A DNA stretch of 64,000 nucleotides. It comes from Monodelphis domestica. Its lineage: Eukaryota; Chordata; Mammalia; Didelphimorphia; Didelphidae. Below, piece after piece: positions 11,291 through 61,359 of the stretch. The translations under genes were made by a program, and so were the position numbers. Location of the stretch: positions 222,722,845-222,786,844 of the forward strand of contig NC_077233.1 in assembly GCF_027887165.1 (NCBI RefSeq). Reading direction: 5' to 3'. The notes below the pieces were generated by a model. It did not search any database, had not been told where the DNA came from, and saw only the letters and a list, made by a program, of their open reading frames with translations. Position 1 is the first letter of the stretch. Each line of letters starts with the position of its first letter.

Positions 11291-14200
11291 ACACAACGTC
11301 GTTGGCTCTTGATCTGAGTTTTGTAAAAGCTGGATGTTTTAAGAGCGGAAAGTGAGGTATTCAAATGTTCAATGACTATCTCTACAAGTTCATGCTCTCA
11401 TTGGTCCTCTCTCCCTCTAGCAGAGAAAGGCTGGATAATTATCCCAAAGTTACAGGCCAGGTCATCTGCTGCAGCTTATCAGTGTGCTGGAGAGCTCCCC
11501 TAGGGAACAGGCTGGGAAGACTAAGAATGTAGTTGGGGTGAGGGTGGGGGAATATTCAGATGAAGACAGCACCTGTTTTCATTTGGAATTTATTTTCATT
11601 AGGTGTAAAGGTTTATTTTAGGGTAGTGAGGGGGAGGTGGGGCCAGCCTGAGCGATTGTGAAGTTTGCCCCGGAGAAGAGAAAGAGGGGGTGTGGGAGAG
11701 AAACCTGTTTTCACCAGAGGGTGTTAAAGAAAATTTGCCAGCTTTGGTTGGTCCCTTCCCCCCTACCCCCCTTTCCATCTCTCCCACTGGAGCTCGAAGC
11801 CGGAGGCCCTCCACACCTCCCCATCTCTTGTCTTCCCCAAGAGGGGAAAGCCTTTGCCCTCTTGCCCCATAGGAAACATTCCTGCTCCCTCAGAGCTCCA
11901 GAGACTTCCCTACTTATCTCCTCTTATGTGGGAGACACTAACTGGAAAGTCTTGATCTACACTGCAGATAAGACTAATAACGATAGCATAATTAACACTT
12001 GGAGAAAGCACGTTTGATCTTCAAGGAGCTGTTTACCAAGTGAACTAAGGCTACTTTCTCATTAATTGCCCAGAACTAAGAAATCCTTGTCCAAAGATAA
12101 AGGAAAAAATGTTGTGTCTAGTCATTACAAATTGTTCAGAATCTTCTTCACTTTTTTGACCTCTTGGACTGGAAATTGATTTTTAAGCATAAAATTGGCC
12201 CCCTCTTGGAATTCTTGAGCTCCAGGCCCACTAGATGTTACAGGTGTCTAACAATTTTAGGATTGTAATTGTTCCTCACCCTGACCCAGTACCCCAAACT
12301 TAATAGCCTCCCCTCTACTCTCCCTCTCCCAGACCCTTCTCAATATCTATCATCCATGTCTTGAGTTTTTGCAAGCTACTTCCCTCTCCACTCCACTCCC
12401 TGTTTGGAGGCTCTGCTGGGAAACTTGGGGATATAATAGTCATCCTTCTGATGGGCTGACTTCCCATAGTAGACCTATTTATAGCACCTGACTCACCTTA
12501 ATTATGGGGAAATTGGCATGTTGCTACATGCTAGCAGCATAAAATGTATCCTGGGTGCTTTCAAGGATCCAAATGGAGCTCTTTGAGAGGAACTAATCCC
12601 TGGAGCTGCCATTCGCCTCTAACTAGCCTGAGACCTGCCATTTCATTTGCATCCAGAACACAATGCTCGGTGTCTTTTATTGGCATATAACCTTTGCCAC
12701 CTAAACCTCAGTCCTCCAATAAATTCCTTGCTTTATTCAGCAGCAATTTGTAATCTTCGAGTTGAATAATCATAATTTTAAAAGATAATTTCCCCTCTTC
12801 CCTCATGAAACCCCATTTTCAGGAATTAGTATCACAAACTTCAGTATCCCTTTAGAAGTCCCTCCACTCTTAAACATATTTCTTTTGGGCACTGTACCCC
12901 TCCCCCTTCCCATCACCAATTCTCCCCTCCCCCATTGGATATCCGGGGCTAGCATTATCATGTAGAGCTTGGAAGGTGTGTGCTGGGATGGGGATGGGGA
13001 GACGTGGGGGTAGAGAAGAGTCTGGGGCCTCTAGACCATTGGAAGCTCAGGTGTCCCCCAGCTTTGTTTCCGGGGCAGCTTTCGAAGTGCCCACCCTTTT
13101 ATTCCAAGTAGTATTCCTCAGGAATATACAATGGCTTAGAAGAGCCAATGGGGAGGCGCTGGCCTCCCTGCAAAAGCTACGGATCCCTTGACCACGCCTC
13201 CTTGGGCTCAAATATATTTAGCTTCATTATCAAATATTTGCAGTGAACCATCTGAGCCGCCTAATAGCGGCTTGAAATGTAACTTGACTCCGGAGGAGAA
13301 ATGCACATGTGACCACATCAATTACCATAGATTAATAGACTGGGGGAGAGCAGAATTTTGGTGCACAAAATAGATTCTAACCCAAGCAGAAAAGTCTGCG
13401 GGCTTCTCAAATAGCATTCAGGGAGTTAGGAACTCCCTTCCCACCTCATGCCCAACTTTTTTTTTTTTTCCCCGAAGGGTCCGGGGTTTGCTAGAATCTC
13501 ACCTCAGTGGATTTTTTATTCTTAGCTAGTAACTGGAACTTGAGTTTTACTTGGGGCTGGAGAGAGTAGGGGTAGGTCTAGGGTGAAAAATCCTAGAAAC
13601 CCAGACTCTTGGCTTTTGATCCCGGCTGGCTTCGTCACATAACTTAGGTTCGAGTTTTCCAATCTCGAAAATAAGCAAAGAATCCTTAACTGGAAATCCG
13701 TAGGATATTCTTCTACGGAGTGTTTTGAAGGGTAGACCCAAGGTGAGAATGGGAAGATATGTGCTAGATAAATAGCAGGTATTAAGTGCTTTCATCAACG
13801 ACGCGAAAGTGAGGCGAGGGGTGTTTGTAAGGCAGGGAAAAGAAGATCGGGTCCTTAATTAACTGAAAGCCCGAATCTCTGGGGCTAAATCTAGAGAGTA
13901 GATCCTGGGGCTAAAAAAAATTCCAATCCCTTTGGGTTACTTCTTTCCCTATTCTTTCCACCAGCTCTTCCGGACTCCTTGGGAGAACCCGTACAACTCC
14001 TTGCAAGTTCTGGGGGCTTCTCCACCTAAGAGCTGAGGCTCGGGAGTCCCAGAGCTTTTCCCTGAAGCGACGCTGGAGGGACCCACATTGTTGAAAGAAG
14101 TTTTTTACAACCTCACTCGGAGCTCTATCGCTGTTGTTGTTATTACTATGACAACGTGAGCCGTGGTTTTATTTTTAATCGCTAGCCAATGATTAAAACT

Positions 14201-15580
14201 GGCTCAGGCATTTTTAAAAAATGCAGCTATCACTTTTCACCTCAGTTTGCTATCACCCTGTGTCTCCTCTCTTTCCTAACCCCCAGGCCTACTGAATTGG
14301 AGAACTCTAGAGTTTACCCCCCTCTACTCCCAATCTGGGTATCATTGGAGAGGATGAATCTCTAAAAGCTACCCCCTTCTTATCATAAAACATATGGAAA
14401 TGCTTGTTCGCTGGATGAAATGTTCCATCCTAAAAAAGGGTCTTTCTTTTAAGTGCTTCCAAGTCTTTTAAAGTTTTTCTCCCTCATCTCTCTCTCTCTC
14501 TTTATAGACCACCCTGAGAGTATCTATTACATTACTACAGAGCTGTGACTCCCTCCCCAATTCCCCCCCCCCCCCCCCCTTGTTTGGACAGGGTGTTATT
14601 GGTGACTAGGGGACAGGGAAAGAGGAGCTGACTGTAGAAGTTCGATTAAGACACACAGAAAGAGAAAAGACAAGGATACACATAGAGATAGAGACAGACA
14701 GGTAAAGAAAATAAAGAGTAAAAAAAGACCCATAAAACGGGTAGTTCCCCGGGTCTGGGGTCGCGCGGAAAGAAGAAAAATGCCTTCGAGGGCCAGTCTT
14801 TTGAAATGCGGGAAAATGGGCCAACGGGGAGGCCAGGAAGATGAAAGGCCCAAGGGCTGGTAGGTTGCGCCTTTACTGCCCATTGTCTAGCTAAGCGATG
14901 GTTATCGCTCTCGGGGTTGGGTTAAGGGAGTTAATCCACTTAAATTCGGTGGGATTTTCGGTGGAGCCAAATTCTTCGCTCAGCTATTAAGGTGCATTTC
15001 TTTCTCCCAGTCTTAGGGGGTCTCCATTTAAATCACAATGAGTTCAATGGATTGAGGTCCCGGGTGGGGGTCGCCCGACCGGCACCTAGGAGAGACGTCA
15101 GTACTTTAGAATGGACTTTAAAAAATAATTCCTTTGGGGAGAGACAGAAATAGCTCAGCAGCGCCCAGGTTTGAGTATTCAACTAGGGCAAGTAACTGCA
15201 CCATTTCTCTCGGTTCTCCGCCCCCTCCCACCTCAATAGCAGGTTCTTTTCTCTTCCCCAGGATCAAATATTAATGTTTTTAATGGGTGAGTTCAAACGT
15301 GAATAATTGGGGACGACCGTTGGTATAAACTTCGAGGTGTCTGGTTCTCTGTCCCAGCCCCACACCGAAGTCCTATATAGGAAGGGAAGAATCTACCCTA
15401 GCCCCAGGTTAATATGTAACATATTAAACTCCTGGGAGGAGGGAAGTAGTGGGGGCCTAAGAGTCCAGCAAGGCTTTGACTTTGAACTCCTCGGGCTGAA
15501 GAGGTGTTGGTCTCTCAAACTGCTCTCACCTAAAGCTGAAGCTCTTCTGCCAACCTAGCCCGTGGTTCTGTTCCTAGGCA
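11290..15580. other. Repeat-free region upstream of the promoter
   Basis: 4.3 kb with no interspersed repeat and no credible gene; only a C-run (14562-14579) and short CT runs. Blocks at 12420-12760, 13190-13360 and 14090-14260 are complex and rich in homeobox-like TAAT/ATTA strings and CAAT/GATA strings. They look like candidate conserved non-coding elements. Function is inference. Confidence 0.5.
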
Positions 15581-16796
15581 GTTGGTGGTGGGGGGTAGGG
15601 TGTTCGGGCTCCTGACAGCGCCGCCCCGGGTACCCTCTCTCCTCCTCTCAGATCCCAGAGTAATCGATAAGGGAGTTCGTGACTCCGGCGTCCACCTCCC
15701 TTCCTCCATCAAGTTCTCAACTGTGAACACTGGTGGAATTGACGCCCTAGTGCTGCCTGTGTTCCCCAAAGGGAAAACGGGTACAGTGTTATGTAGAGAG
15801 GCCCGGGAGGCTGGAGGGACTGCCTTTCCTACCAGGCTGGACCCGAGGGCGGCGGCTGCCCTAGCGCAGAGCTAGCTGCTTGCATCAAAGGCTGGAGCTG
15901 CCCGGCCTGGCGCGGTGCCTGACCCTCCCCACCGCTCTCAGCCCCAGCAGTTTCTCATTCTGAAAATTGGGATGGAGGTCGGAATAATACATGGGGGGTA
16001 GACTATGGGCAGGGGTGCTATGTGTGTTCATTTAGAAGGGAGGGGTTTCGTCCCAGTCACTTTTACCTTCAGATTTTGGATGGGGGGGGGGGCTGGTAGG
16101 GAAGCGCCAGCCATCAGCTGCAGCCGCATCCCCTCACTCAACCATCCCCTTTGCGCACTGCGCCGAGAACGCAAACGCAGCTGCACCGCTAACAAGGCGA
16201 GATACCCCTCCGAATCTTTAGAGTAGCGTACATACGTGTATAAATGTGTATACATGAAATTATATATGGGGGAAGGGTTTTGAAGGATGGGGCCAGTTGA
16301 TAATGGCGCAGGTTTCTATATTTTAGAAGGCAAGGCGGATGAGGTTAAGAGTGAGTGAAGGATTTTTTTTTTCTTTGCGCAGAAGCTCCCGGCTTTTCTG
16401 AAGGTTTTGGCTGAAGGCGACAGCGACTGATCTGCCCCCTCATTTCCCTTTCCCTCCCCTCCTGGGTGCCGCAGAATTGCGGCTGGTACCAGAGCACAGG
16501 GAAAGAGAAGGACGTGTGTGGGGGGGGGCAATCAGTAGTACCCCGATTTGGGAAGAAGAGAGTCTTCCCCTTCCTCCCGCATCCCATCTTAACCCTGGCT
16601 TCTCGTTCCACTCACCCTCTTTCCTGGGTCCGGCCCCGTTCCCCACTTGCCCCCTTGCCTTTGCCCAAAGCCTGGCTCTTTCTCTTTGCATTGCAGCAGG
16701 AACTGCACTGCTGGAGCCTGGGTTGCAGGACTGAATGCACTGCCGCAGCAGGAAACCAACCCCCACTACTTGTTGGTGGTTTGGTGCCTGGAATAC

Positions 16797-17180
16797 TATA
16801 GGGAAGGGAATGCTAGTTGAGGGGGGAGTGAGGGAGGAGAGAAGGAAGAGGTGGGGTAAGGAGAGTAGAGGATGGGAGGGGAGAGAGGGGAGGCGGTCCG
16901 TGGGGAGGGAGGGTGCCAATGGTATAACCACCTCCTCTGTAGCTCGTCCGATTTCACACACTCGCCAAGGCGCGGAGCAAACACAGCCTCCAGAGACCTC
17001 TCCAGGAGTTTACCACCACCCTTCCTTAAAAAAAAAAAAAATCTTTTTTTTTCTTCTGTCTGATCCAGTCTAGCCCTAGGGATTTAAAACCTTTTTCTCC
17101 TTTTGGCCATCGGGGAGGAGGAGAAAGGAGGAGGACTTAAAGCGGGCAGCGAAGGCTGCCATCTGGCGCTGCCCTTTTTC
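16797..17180 (+). promoter_or_regulatory. PDGFA: Probable PDGFA core and proximal promoter
   Basis: This stretch lies directly upstream of the inferred transcription start. It begins with an almost pure purine run (16797-16915, G-rich), then a mixed stretch with an A/T tract (17029-17051). It ends in GGAGGAGGACTTAAAGCGGG, where CTTAAAG (17136-17142) could serve as a weak TATA element about 30 nt before 17170. The human promoter uses a G-rich, S1-nuclease-sensitive element bound by SP1, EGR1 and WT1; no run of GGGGCGGGG repeats is seen here. The purine run may replace it. Start position and elements are inference. Confidence 0.4.
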
Positions 17181-18014
17181 CCTCGGCGCTGTCTGTATTT
17201 CCCCACCTCAAGCTAAAGGGGGAGGGAGGCGAGAGGAGGAGGAGGACCAAAAGGAGGAGGAGAAGTGCGGGGAACGTTGGGGGGAGTGGGTGGTGTGGGA
17301 AAACGGGCATCCAGCGAGCAGGTCCCAGTCCCAGGCAGAGGCCAGCCCCGGCTGTTGGCAGACTGGTTGAGAGAGAGCCTGGAGCGTTTCGGAACGCAGC
17401 CCAGCCCCAGCGCAGAACTGCGGTGTTACGGGAAGGGAGGGGAAGTGTTTAGGGGGCTCTTCGTCGTCTCTGTAAGTCGGAGGTGGCGAGTATGTTGTAG
17501 GAGGGGGTGGGGGAGGAAGGAGGAAGGAGCTGGCGAGCCTCGGCTCAAGCAGACAGGTGATGGGCGTTTCAGCCGCCACCGCGGCGGTGGTGCTCCGGTT
17601 CCATTCCTTGGGTTTCACTCCGGTCTGATCTAAGCAAATATGCAGAAGTACCGGCTAGTCTGCTCTTAAAGCCAAAAAAGCAGGGCTAGAGAGAGAGAGA
17701 GAGGGAGGGAGCTAAAGAGACGGCTGCGGCTCTGGATCCAGGAGCTACCAAAAAAAAAATTATATATATAATAATAATATCCCCCTCCTCCTCCCCTCCA
17801 CCAGTTCCCCACCCCCCCCACCCCAGTGGCCGAGGAGGATCCCGGAGCGGCACACACTCGCTCACACACGCGCGCACACACATACACACGCGCATACACA
17901 CCAGTGTCTTTCTCCCTGAGGGATGGTACTGAATTTCGCCGCCACTGGAGCCCGGCTGAAGCTCCTACACCGCAGCTCTGCGTTCCCACCGAGTCTAAAG
18001 TGCACCCGGACGCG
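17170..18014 (+). other. PDGFA: Probable PDGFA 5' leader (untranslated part of exon 1)
   Basis: The start is inferred: the human leader is about 845 nt and unspliced, and that length ends here at about 17170. The stretch is G+C-rich with many CpGs and contains purine-rich GGA runs (17216-17270), a short TATATA/AATAAT run (17760-17780) and a CA/CG alternating run (17850-17905). It carries at least four upstream ATGs (17492, 17560, 17640, 17923), each with a short frame ending before or at the main start. A long, structured leader with upstream AUGs is known for human PDGFA and is linked to poor translation. Confidence 0.6.
17560..17628 (+). CDS. uORF of 22 codons in the PDGFA leader
   Basis: ATG at 17560 (G at -3 and +4) opens MGVSAATAAVVLRFHSLGF and ends at TGA 17626-17628, some 390 nt before the main start. 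It is fully inside the predicted leader. Smaller frames lie beside it: ATG-TTG-TAG at 17492-17500 and a 9-codon frame at 17640-17669. Likely regulatory if translated at all; nothing suggests a functional peptide. Confidence 0.35.
   Translation: MGVSAATAAVVLRFHSLGFTPV

Positions 18015-18018
<4 letters not shown>
17923..18018 (+). CDS. uORF of 31 codons overlapping the PDGFA start codon
   Basis: The ATG at 17923 has G at -3 and G at +4, a strong context. It opens a frame beginning MVLNFAATGARLKLL, rich in basic residues at its end (KCTRTR). It stops at TGA 18016-18018, so the stop shares bases with the PDGFA start in the string ATGA. Frame offset to PDGFA is +1. From memory the human leader has the same first codons and the same overlap, which would make it conserved. 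Its role (reinitiation or repression) is inference; no peptide product is claimed. Confidence 0.6.
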
Positions 18019-56575
<38,557 letters not shown>

Positions 56576-56845
56576 AAATAAGCTAGAAAACCTTCTCTGG
56601 GACACGGATGTACATGGTTTGTTACATTCCTGAACCTTCTATGTATGGTGCTTCATTGACAGTATACTCTACTTGTTCTCTTCTGTGAAAAACTGTCTGA
56701 AAGAACACTTGATGAGAACAAAGAGACAATGTACATTTGTTTAATGTGACATCAAAGCAAGTATTGTAGCACTCGGTGAAACAATAAGAAGCTTCCTTGT
56801 CCAAAAAAAAAAAGAAAAAAACCTACAAAAACCCATACAAAAAAA

Positions 56846-56856
56846 AATAAAATAAA
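56846..56856 (+). terminator. Candidate proximal poly(A) signals (two overlapping AATAAA)
   Basis: AATAAAATAAAA gives AATAAA at 56846 and 56851, about 280 nt after the short-isoform stop, inside an A-rich run. Use here would give a transcript near the shortest size class reported for human PDGFA. Confidence 0.4.
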
Positions 56857-57331
56857 AGGTTGACTGAATGGACGAGACCCAAAAGTTCTACAAAAATGTG
56901 ACAAAAATCTAAATGAACAATGGATTTCTGTCAAGAGTGGTCAAAGGTGCTTTTTGTCAAGAAATGGGCCTGTTTTCTTGATGAAGATGGATGGACACTG
57001 ATGGACTACAGGCACACACACAAACAGAAAACAACAACAACCAACAACAACCAGGAATGTATCCAATGCCACGTGAACACTATAGACACAATACATCCTC
57101 GCTCCGTAGTGTTTTAAGTCTACATAAACCTTTTTGAGAGCCTTAAGTGGATTTTTTTTACACCATAAAGTGATTATTAAGCTTTTCTTTTTATTCTTTG
57201 CCTAGCTTTTTTTTTTTTTAATTTCTTGGACTCCATTTACCAATAACACATGAAAAAGGCTGCTGTAACAGTAAGGCAGGCAGTATGATGGTATTTCTCC
57301 TAGCAGGATGCAAACTAATGAGATGTATTAA

Positions 57332-57337
57332 AATAAA
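57332..57337 (+). terminator. Candidate middle poly(A) signal AATAAA
   Basis: Canonical hexamer in GTATTAAAATAAACATGG, about 770 nt into the 3'UTR. Fits a middle-length transcript; no downstream T/GT-rich element was scored. Confidence 0.45.
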
Positions 57338-59212
57338 CATGGTATACCTACCTATGCATAATTTTCTAAATGTTTCTGGGTTTATATTTTTTTCCTTCCT
57401 CCCCCTCCCTTTTTAATTTAAGCCATTTCAGTAAAATAATGTGCGTAAACCAATCATAGAAACATCCATGCCAAATCTTCCCTTCCAGGCTTTTTTCAGT
57501 TGGTGACTAGTCAGTGATATCTGTGTTAGCAATTTGCCATTCTTTTTACAATATATGAGCTAGAAAGTTAATTTTGACATGTTTGGCTGGGTGAAAATGT
57601 ACAACTTCTTCTTGTATCTGTATTGTACAATGTTGTCACAGCAGAGAAGTAGACCTGCTGCCAATATTTGAACAGAACTTTAAAATTCTTTATTTTTGGT
57701 AAGATGTTATGCTTTGCGTGTATTCAACAGAAAATGTGTTTTTTGTAAAGGTGAAGTTTGTATTTTTATCTAAAATTAACAGTTTTATATACCTGAGAAA
57801 TCCTGCTATGTTTTCTTGAAACCATCCCCTTTCCCTTCCTCTCCTGAAACCCCAACCCTCACCCCAACAAAACAAAAAACTCCACCTCCAGAGGAATCCC
57901 CCCCCTCCCCAAATACCCATTTTATGGTCATATTTTTCTAGTGGAATAGCCCAACCAACTTCAAAAATCTGTCTCAAGCCCAGCTTGCCTTACAGTAGAA
58001 GGCTGGTTGAGGTGCATATGCTCCCCCCCACCCCCTTTACCAGTGGCACATGGGGATTCCACTGGGTCCTCTCTGGAGGGCTCAGCTGAACCCAGTTGGC
58101 TTCAGGCCCCACCCACTGCTTTGAAAATTCAAGAGGATGTGGTCATACTTAAAATTCCAGAATCATTGGTCAGTTCGATTTGATGAAAGAAATTGGCCCA
58201 ACTGTTCATTTATTGTCACACAGACCAAACATTTGGTTAGTTGACTGAGGCTCTTGTCTATCTGAAGCCAAAAGCCATTGGGAGGGAAAGTGAAAACTTT
58301 AGTCAGAGGGGTTATTTGGCTGAATTTAACTTAAAAGGTTAAAAAAAAACCCTCTTGAGTCAGGCTTACTTGGAGGGTATAGGCAAAAGCCTGATTTGGT
58401 TTTCCACTTTTCTTCGGCTTATGGCCTTGGGTAGACGAAGACAGTTAACTCTTCTGAGTACTTTGGTGGCTGGTTCAGCTGCCTAATTTCTTCCCTCAGA
58501 CCCAGAAGTAGATTCGGTCATGTGGCCATTTTCCTTTTAATTTTGTTTATCAACATTTCACATGAAATGTCTCTTAAGAGATGGAAGCTTTCTCTCTGTT
58601 GTATGTGTTAGTGAAGTAAAGGGTTTTTGTTTATGTTTTTGTTTTTTAGGAGGAACTTATAAAGTAGCATGTCTTTATGATAAGGCTTTTAGCCTGAATG
58701 GAATGCCTCTGAATGTGAATGAACTGAAGCTCTGAGATGTAAACACTAAGAGGTTGGGGTAGGATGGGGAGGGGGGTGGGTGGGAAGAGGCTGAGGGGGA
58801 ACCAACCTTTGTAGCCTTTCAAATTTTGGGGAAAAGATTAGACCTGCTCTTGCCCTCTCTGGCGGCTCCATCACATTTCAAACAATGGAAAAGTAATTTT
58901 GGGAACGGGCTGTTAATGGCAGCATGAAGTCAGCATTCAGCCTTGCCCGGATGCCAGCCAGATGCCCAGAGAGGTGTGCTCTCTTCCTGGAGAGTGGCAA
59001 CTTGAGTTCTGTTGGCCACCTGTGCTTACTCTCAGCTGGGTACCATTCACAGTGCTATGCCCATGAATGTATATGTCTAAAAGTTTTTTTTTTAATGTGT
59101 AAAAGTGTAATTTATATATTTATGTTTCGGTGAGATGCCAATAATATTGCTCATCTCTCTCTCTCTCTTTTTTTTTTTTTGCAAGCTATCTAATGAAAGA
59201 ATTCATTTACCC

Positions 59213-59218
59213 ATTAAA
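59213..59218 (+). terminator. Candidate distal poly(A) signal ATTAAA
   Basis: ATTAAA in TTACCCATTAAAATCATG follows an AU-rich block and a CT/T tract. Downstream sequence loses 3'UTR character. It may mark the longest transcript end; other ends between 57.4 and 59.2 kb are possible. Confidence 0.35.
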
Positions 59219-60129
59219 ATCATGTAGCTGAAAAAGCATGGCGTCCTCTCCTCCTAGGTTTTTCGGGAAAATGTTAGAAAAACAAAGAAAAGGTGCAGGA
59301 GCAGACCAGGAGGCCACTTTGTGGGGACACCCTGTGGTTCCTTTGCTGTGGCAGGGAGTTGGCTAGCTCTGTAGTATATTTAATTCTCAGAGAAAATGTA
59401 ACCCAAGGCCTGCATTTTGCCGCCATAAAGACTGCCATGGTTTCAAAGGGAGGAGAGCTACAGACTGAATGAAGCATCCTGCGGTAGCCCTTTCAATGAC
59501 AGAGTTGGAGTCGGTGGTTAATTTCATTACTGGCTCTTACAAGGAATTAGGGGATATGGTCTTTGTGCCCGAGCCCTGTGGTCCTGTGGTTGACATAAGC
59601 AAACATCCACCAGTCTTTGAATTGGCTACAGAGATGATGACTTAAAAAAAAAATTCCAGTGTCACTGATTCTCTTGCTGCTTCCTTTTGTTAAGGTTTTG
59701 TCTGCATTCCTAGCATTCCTTTCTAACAGGTCATCCCTTTGGAGATGGCTTGTCTTATGTGTCTTACAAGTACTGCTGGGTCCTGAGCCTGCCATAATGG
59801 AAGAGGTGGCAAACAGAAAATAGCCTTAGGTCTGAGAGGGACTCCTAAGCCAAGGGTAGCCTTTCTCTTTGAGAGAAAAAGAAAGAGGAAGTAAGAGAAT
59901 AATCAGGACTAAAATGGGACATCTTAGGGCTATAGAGCCTTGCAAGAGTTAGTTTTTCCAGCCCATAGGTCGTCATCATCACTGGAAGGGAACTTAAGCA
60001 GTGGTATCAAGCTCACCGGTCATGTGTCAGAAAACCACACATATTACCATGATCAATGTTTTATTGTATTTTTATTTAGTAAAAATATTCCTCAGCAGGC
60101 CATAATACTCCTGTTTACCCTTTGTGAAG

Positions 60130-60340
60130 CACTTAAGTTTATATAATTTGATCCTCACAACAATCTTGAGTTGCAATTATTCTCATTTTATGGGTGAAGA
60201 AAGAGACTGGGAGAGTGCAACTTGCCCAGGATCACATAATTAGGAAGTAACTGAAGATTGAACTCATGGCTCAGATGCTTAATGTCCTTCACTAAAGAAG
60301 TAAGTGTAAGAACCAGAATTTGAGCCCAGGTCCTCTAACT
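60130..60340 (-). repeat. MIR-like relic
   Basis: TTGATCCTCACAACAATCTT, CATTTTATGGGTGAAGAAAG and CTTGCCCAGGATCACATAAT. Confidence 0.75.
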
Positions 60341-60349
60341 TTATAGTTA

Positions 60350-60562
60350 CTAGGTGTCATAGTAAATAGAGCACTGGGCCTACAAGTCTGGCCTCGATTG
60401 ACACTTACTAGATGGGTTACCTTGGGCAAAACATTTCACCTTGCTTGCTTCAGTTTCTTCATCTGTAAAACTGGAGAAGGAAATGGCAAGTCCAGATTCC
60501 AGTAGTTCTGCAAAAAACCAACTCAGATTGGGTCAAAAAGGTCAGACGAATTGATTCAACAA
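60350..60562 (+). repeat. Ther-1/Mar1-type SINE
   Basis: CTAGGTGTCATAGTAAATAG, CAGTTTCTTCATCTGTAAAA and GAGAAGGAAATGGCAAGTCC. A MIR-like piece follows to about 60650. Confidence 0.8.
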
Positions 60563-61359
60563 CTTGAGATGTTTTGTGTGGTCTCAAGCAAGTTAATTCC
60601 TTTATCTTGACCTCAGTTTTCCTCATCTATAAAAAATAGAGGTTGGGCCTTAATAATCGAGTCCAGTTGTTAATCAAACTGGCCTCCCCTCTAACCCTCC
60701 CCCCCCCCCCCAATTTTGCGCTGTGTTCCATGTATTTCAGAAAGGAAGATAATCATGAATACAAGGCCCACAGGTTTGTGGAAAACGGAAGAATCTGCCT
60801 TCCCTCAGTTAGGATTTGTAATTCTTTTCTTCCCTGACTCGGTCTCTGAGGAAGTGAAAGAACTGGCTTCAAGATATGCTCTGAGGTCATTTACAAAGGT
60901 CACAGAAGCTGATGGATGTGTGTTGGGCAAGAAAGCTTGATGGTTAAGAAAGGAAATGACCTGTTTCAACTTCTGTTGCAAATGGACTTTAAAAATTTGG
61001 TTTTGGTTGAAAGACAGACAGACAGACACACACAGTTACTCTTCCCCCGCCATAGTTAGAAAAGACCTTAGAGGTCATCTATACAGGACTTACTCATTTT
61101 ACAAATTAAATAGAGTGATTTTCTCAAAGTTAAATATATATATTTAATGAGCAGGATTGAGACTTGAACTTGGGTTCTTTGGTTCCCAAGCCATTTCTCC
61201 TACACCTTATTTCTTATTTCTTTCCTTTATTGTGGCATTGTTTACCCAAACACTAACCTTTTTTGGAGTCAAGACATATAAAGTATTGTTGAATGAGGGA
61301 TAAAATGAAACATGAGATGAGACCCTACTTTCAACAAGCTTATAGTCTAGCCATCTTTT

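Larger units (their letters stand above)
56576..59240 (+). other. PDGFA: PDGFA 3'UTR (exon 7)
   Basis: Starts after the DVR stop. It contains no SINE or LINE. It includes A-rich (56801-56857), pyrimidine-rich (57390-57415, 57825-57910) and CT/T-rich (59154-59180) stretches and an AU-rich block, TAATTTATATATTTATG, near 59109-59124. Possible poly(A) signals are AATAAA at 56846/56851 and 57332 and ATTAAA at 59213. The far end is an estimate; the first 1.2 kb is the safer part. Confidence 0.6.

Noticed and set aside
16440-17073. Several overlapping frames of 85-173 codons upstream of PDGFA
   Set aside because: High G+C content gives few stops; proline/serine/arginine-rich translations on both strands show no domain, and no splice structure or start context stands out.
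17208-17618. Minus-strand 136-codon frame in the PDGFA leader region (antisense gene?)
   Set aside because: Composition-driven frame opposite GGA-rich leader; no sign of an antisense transcript.
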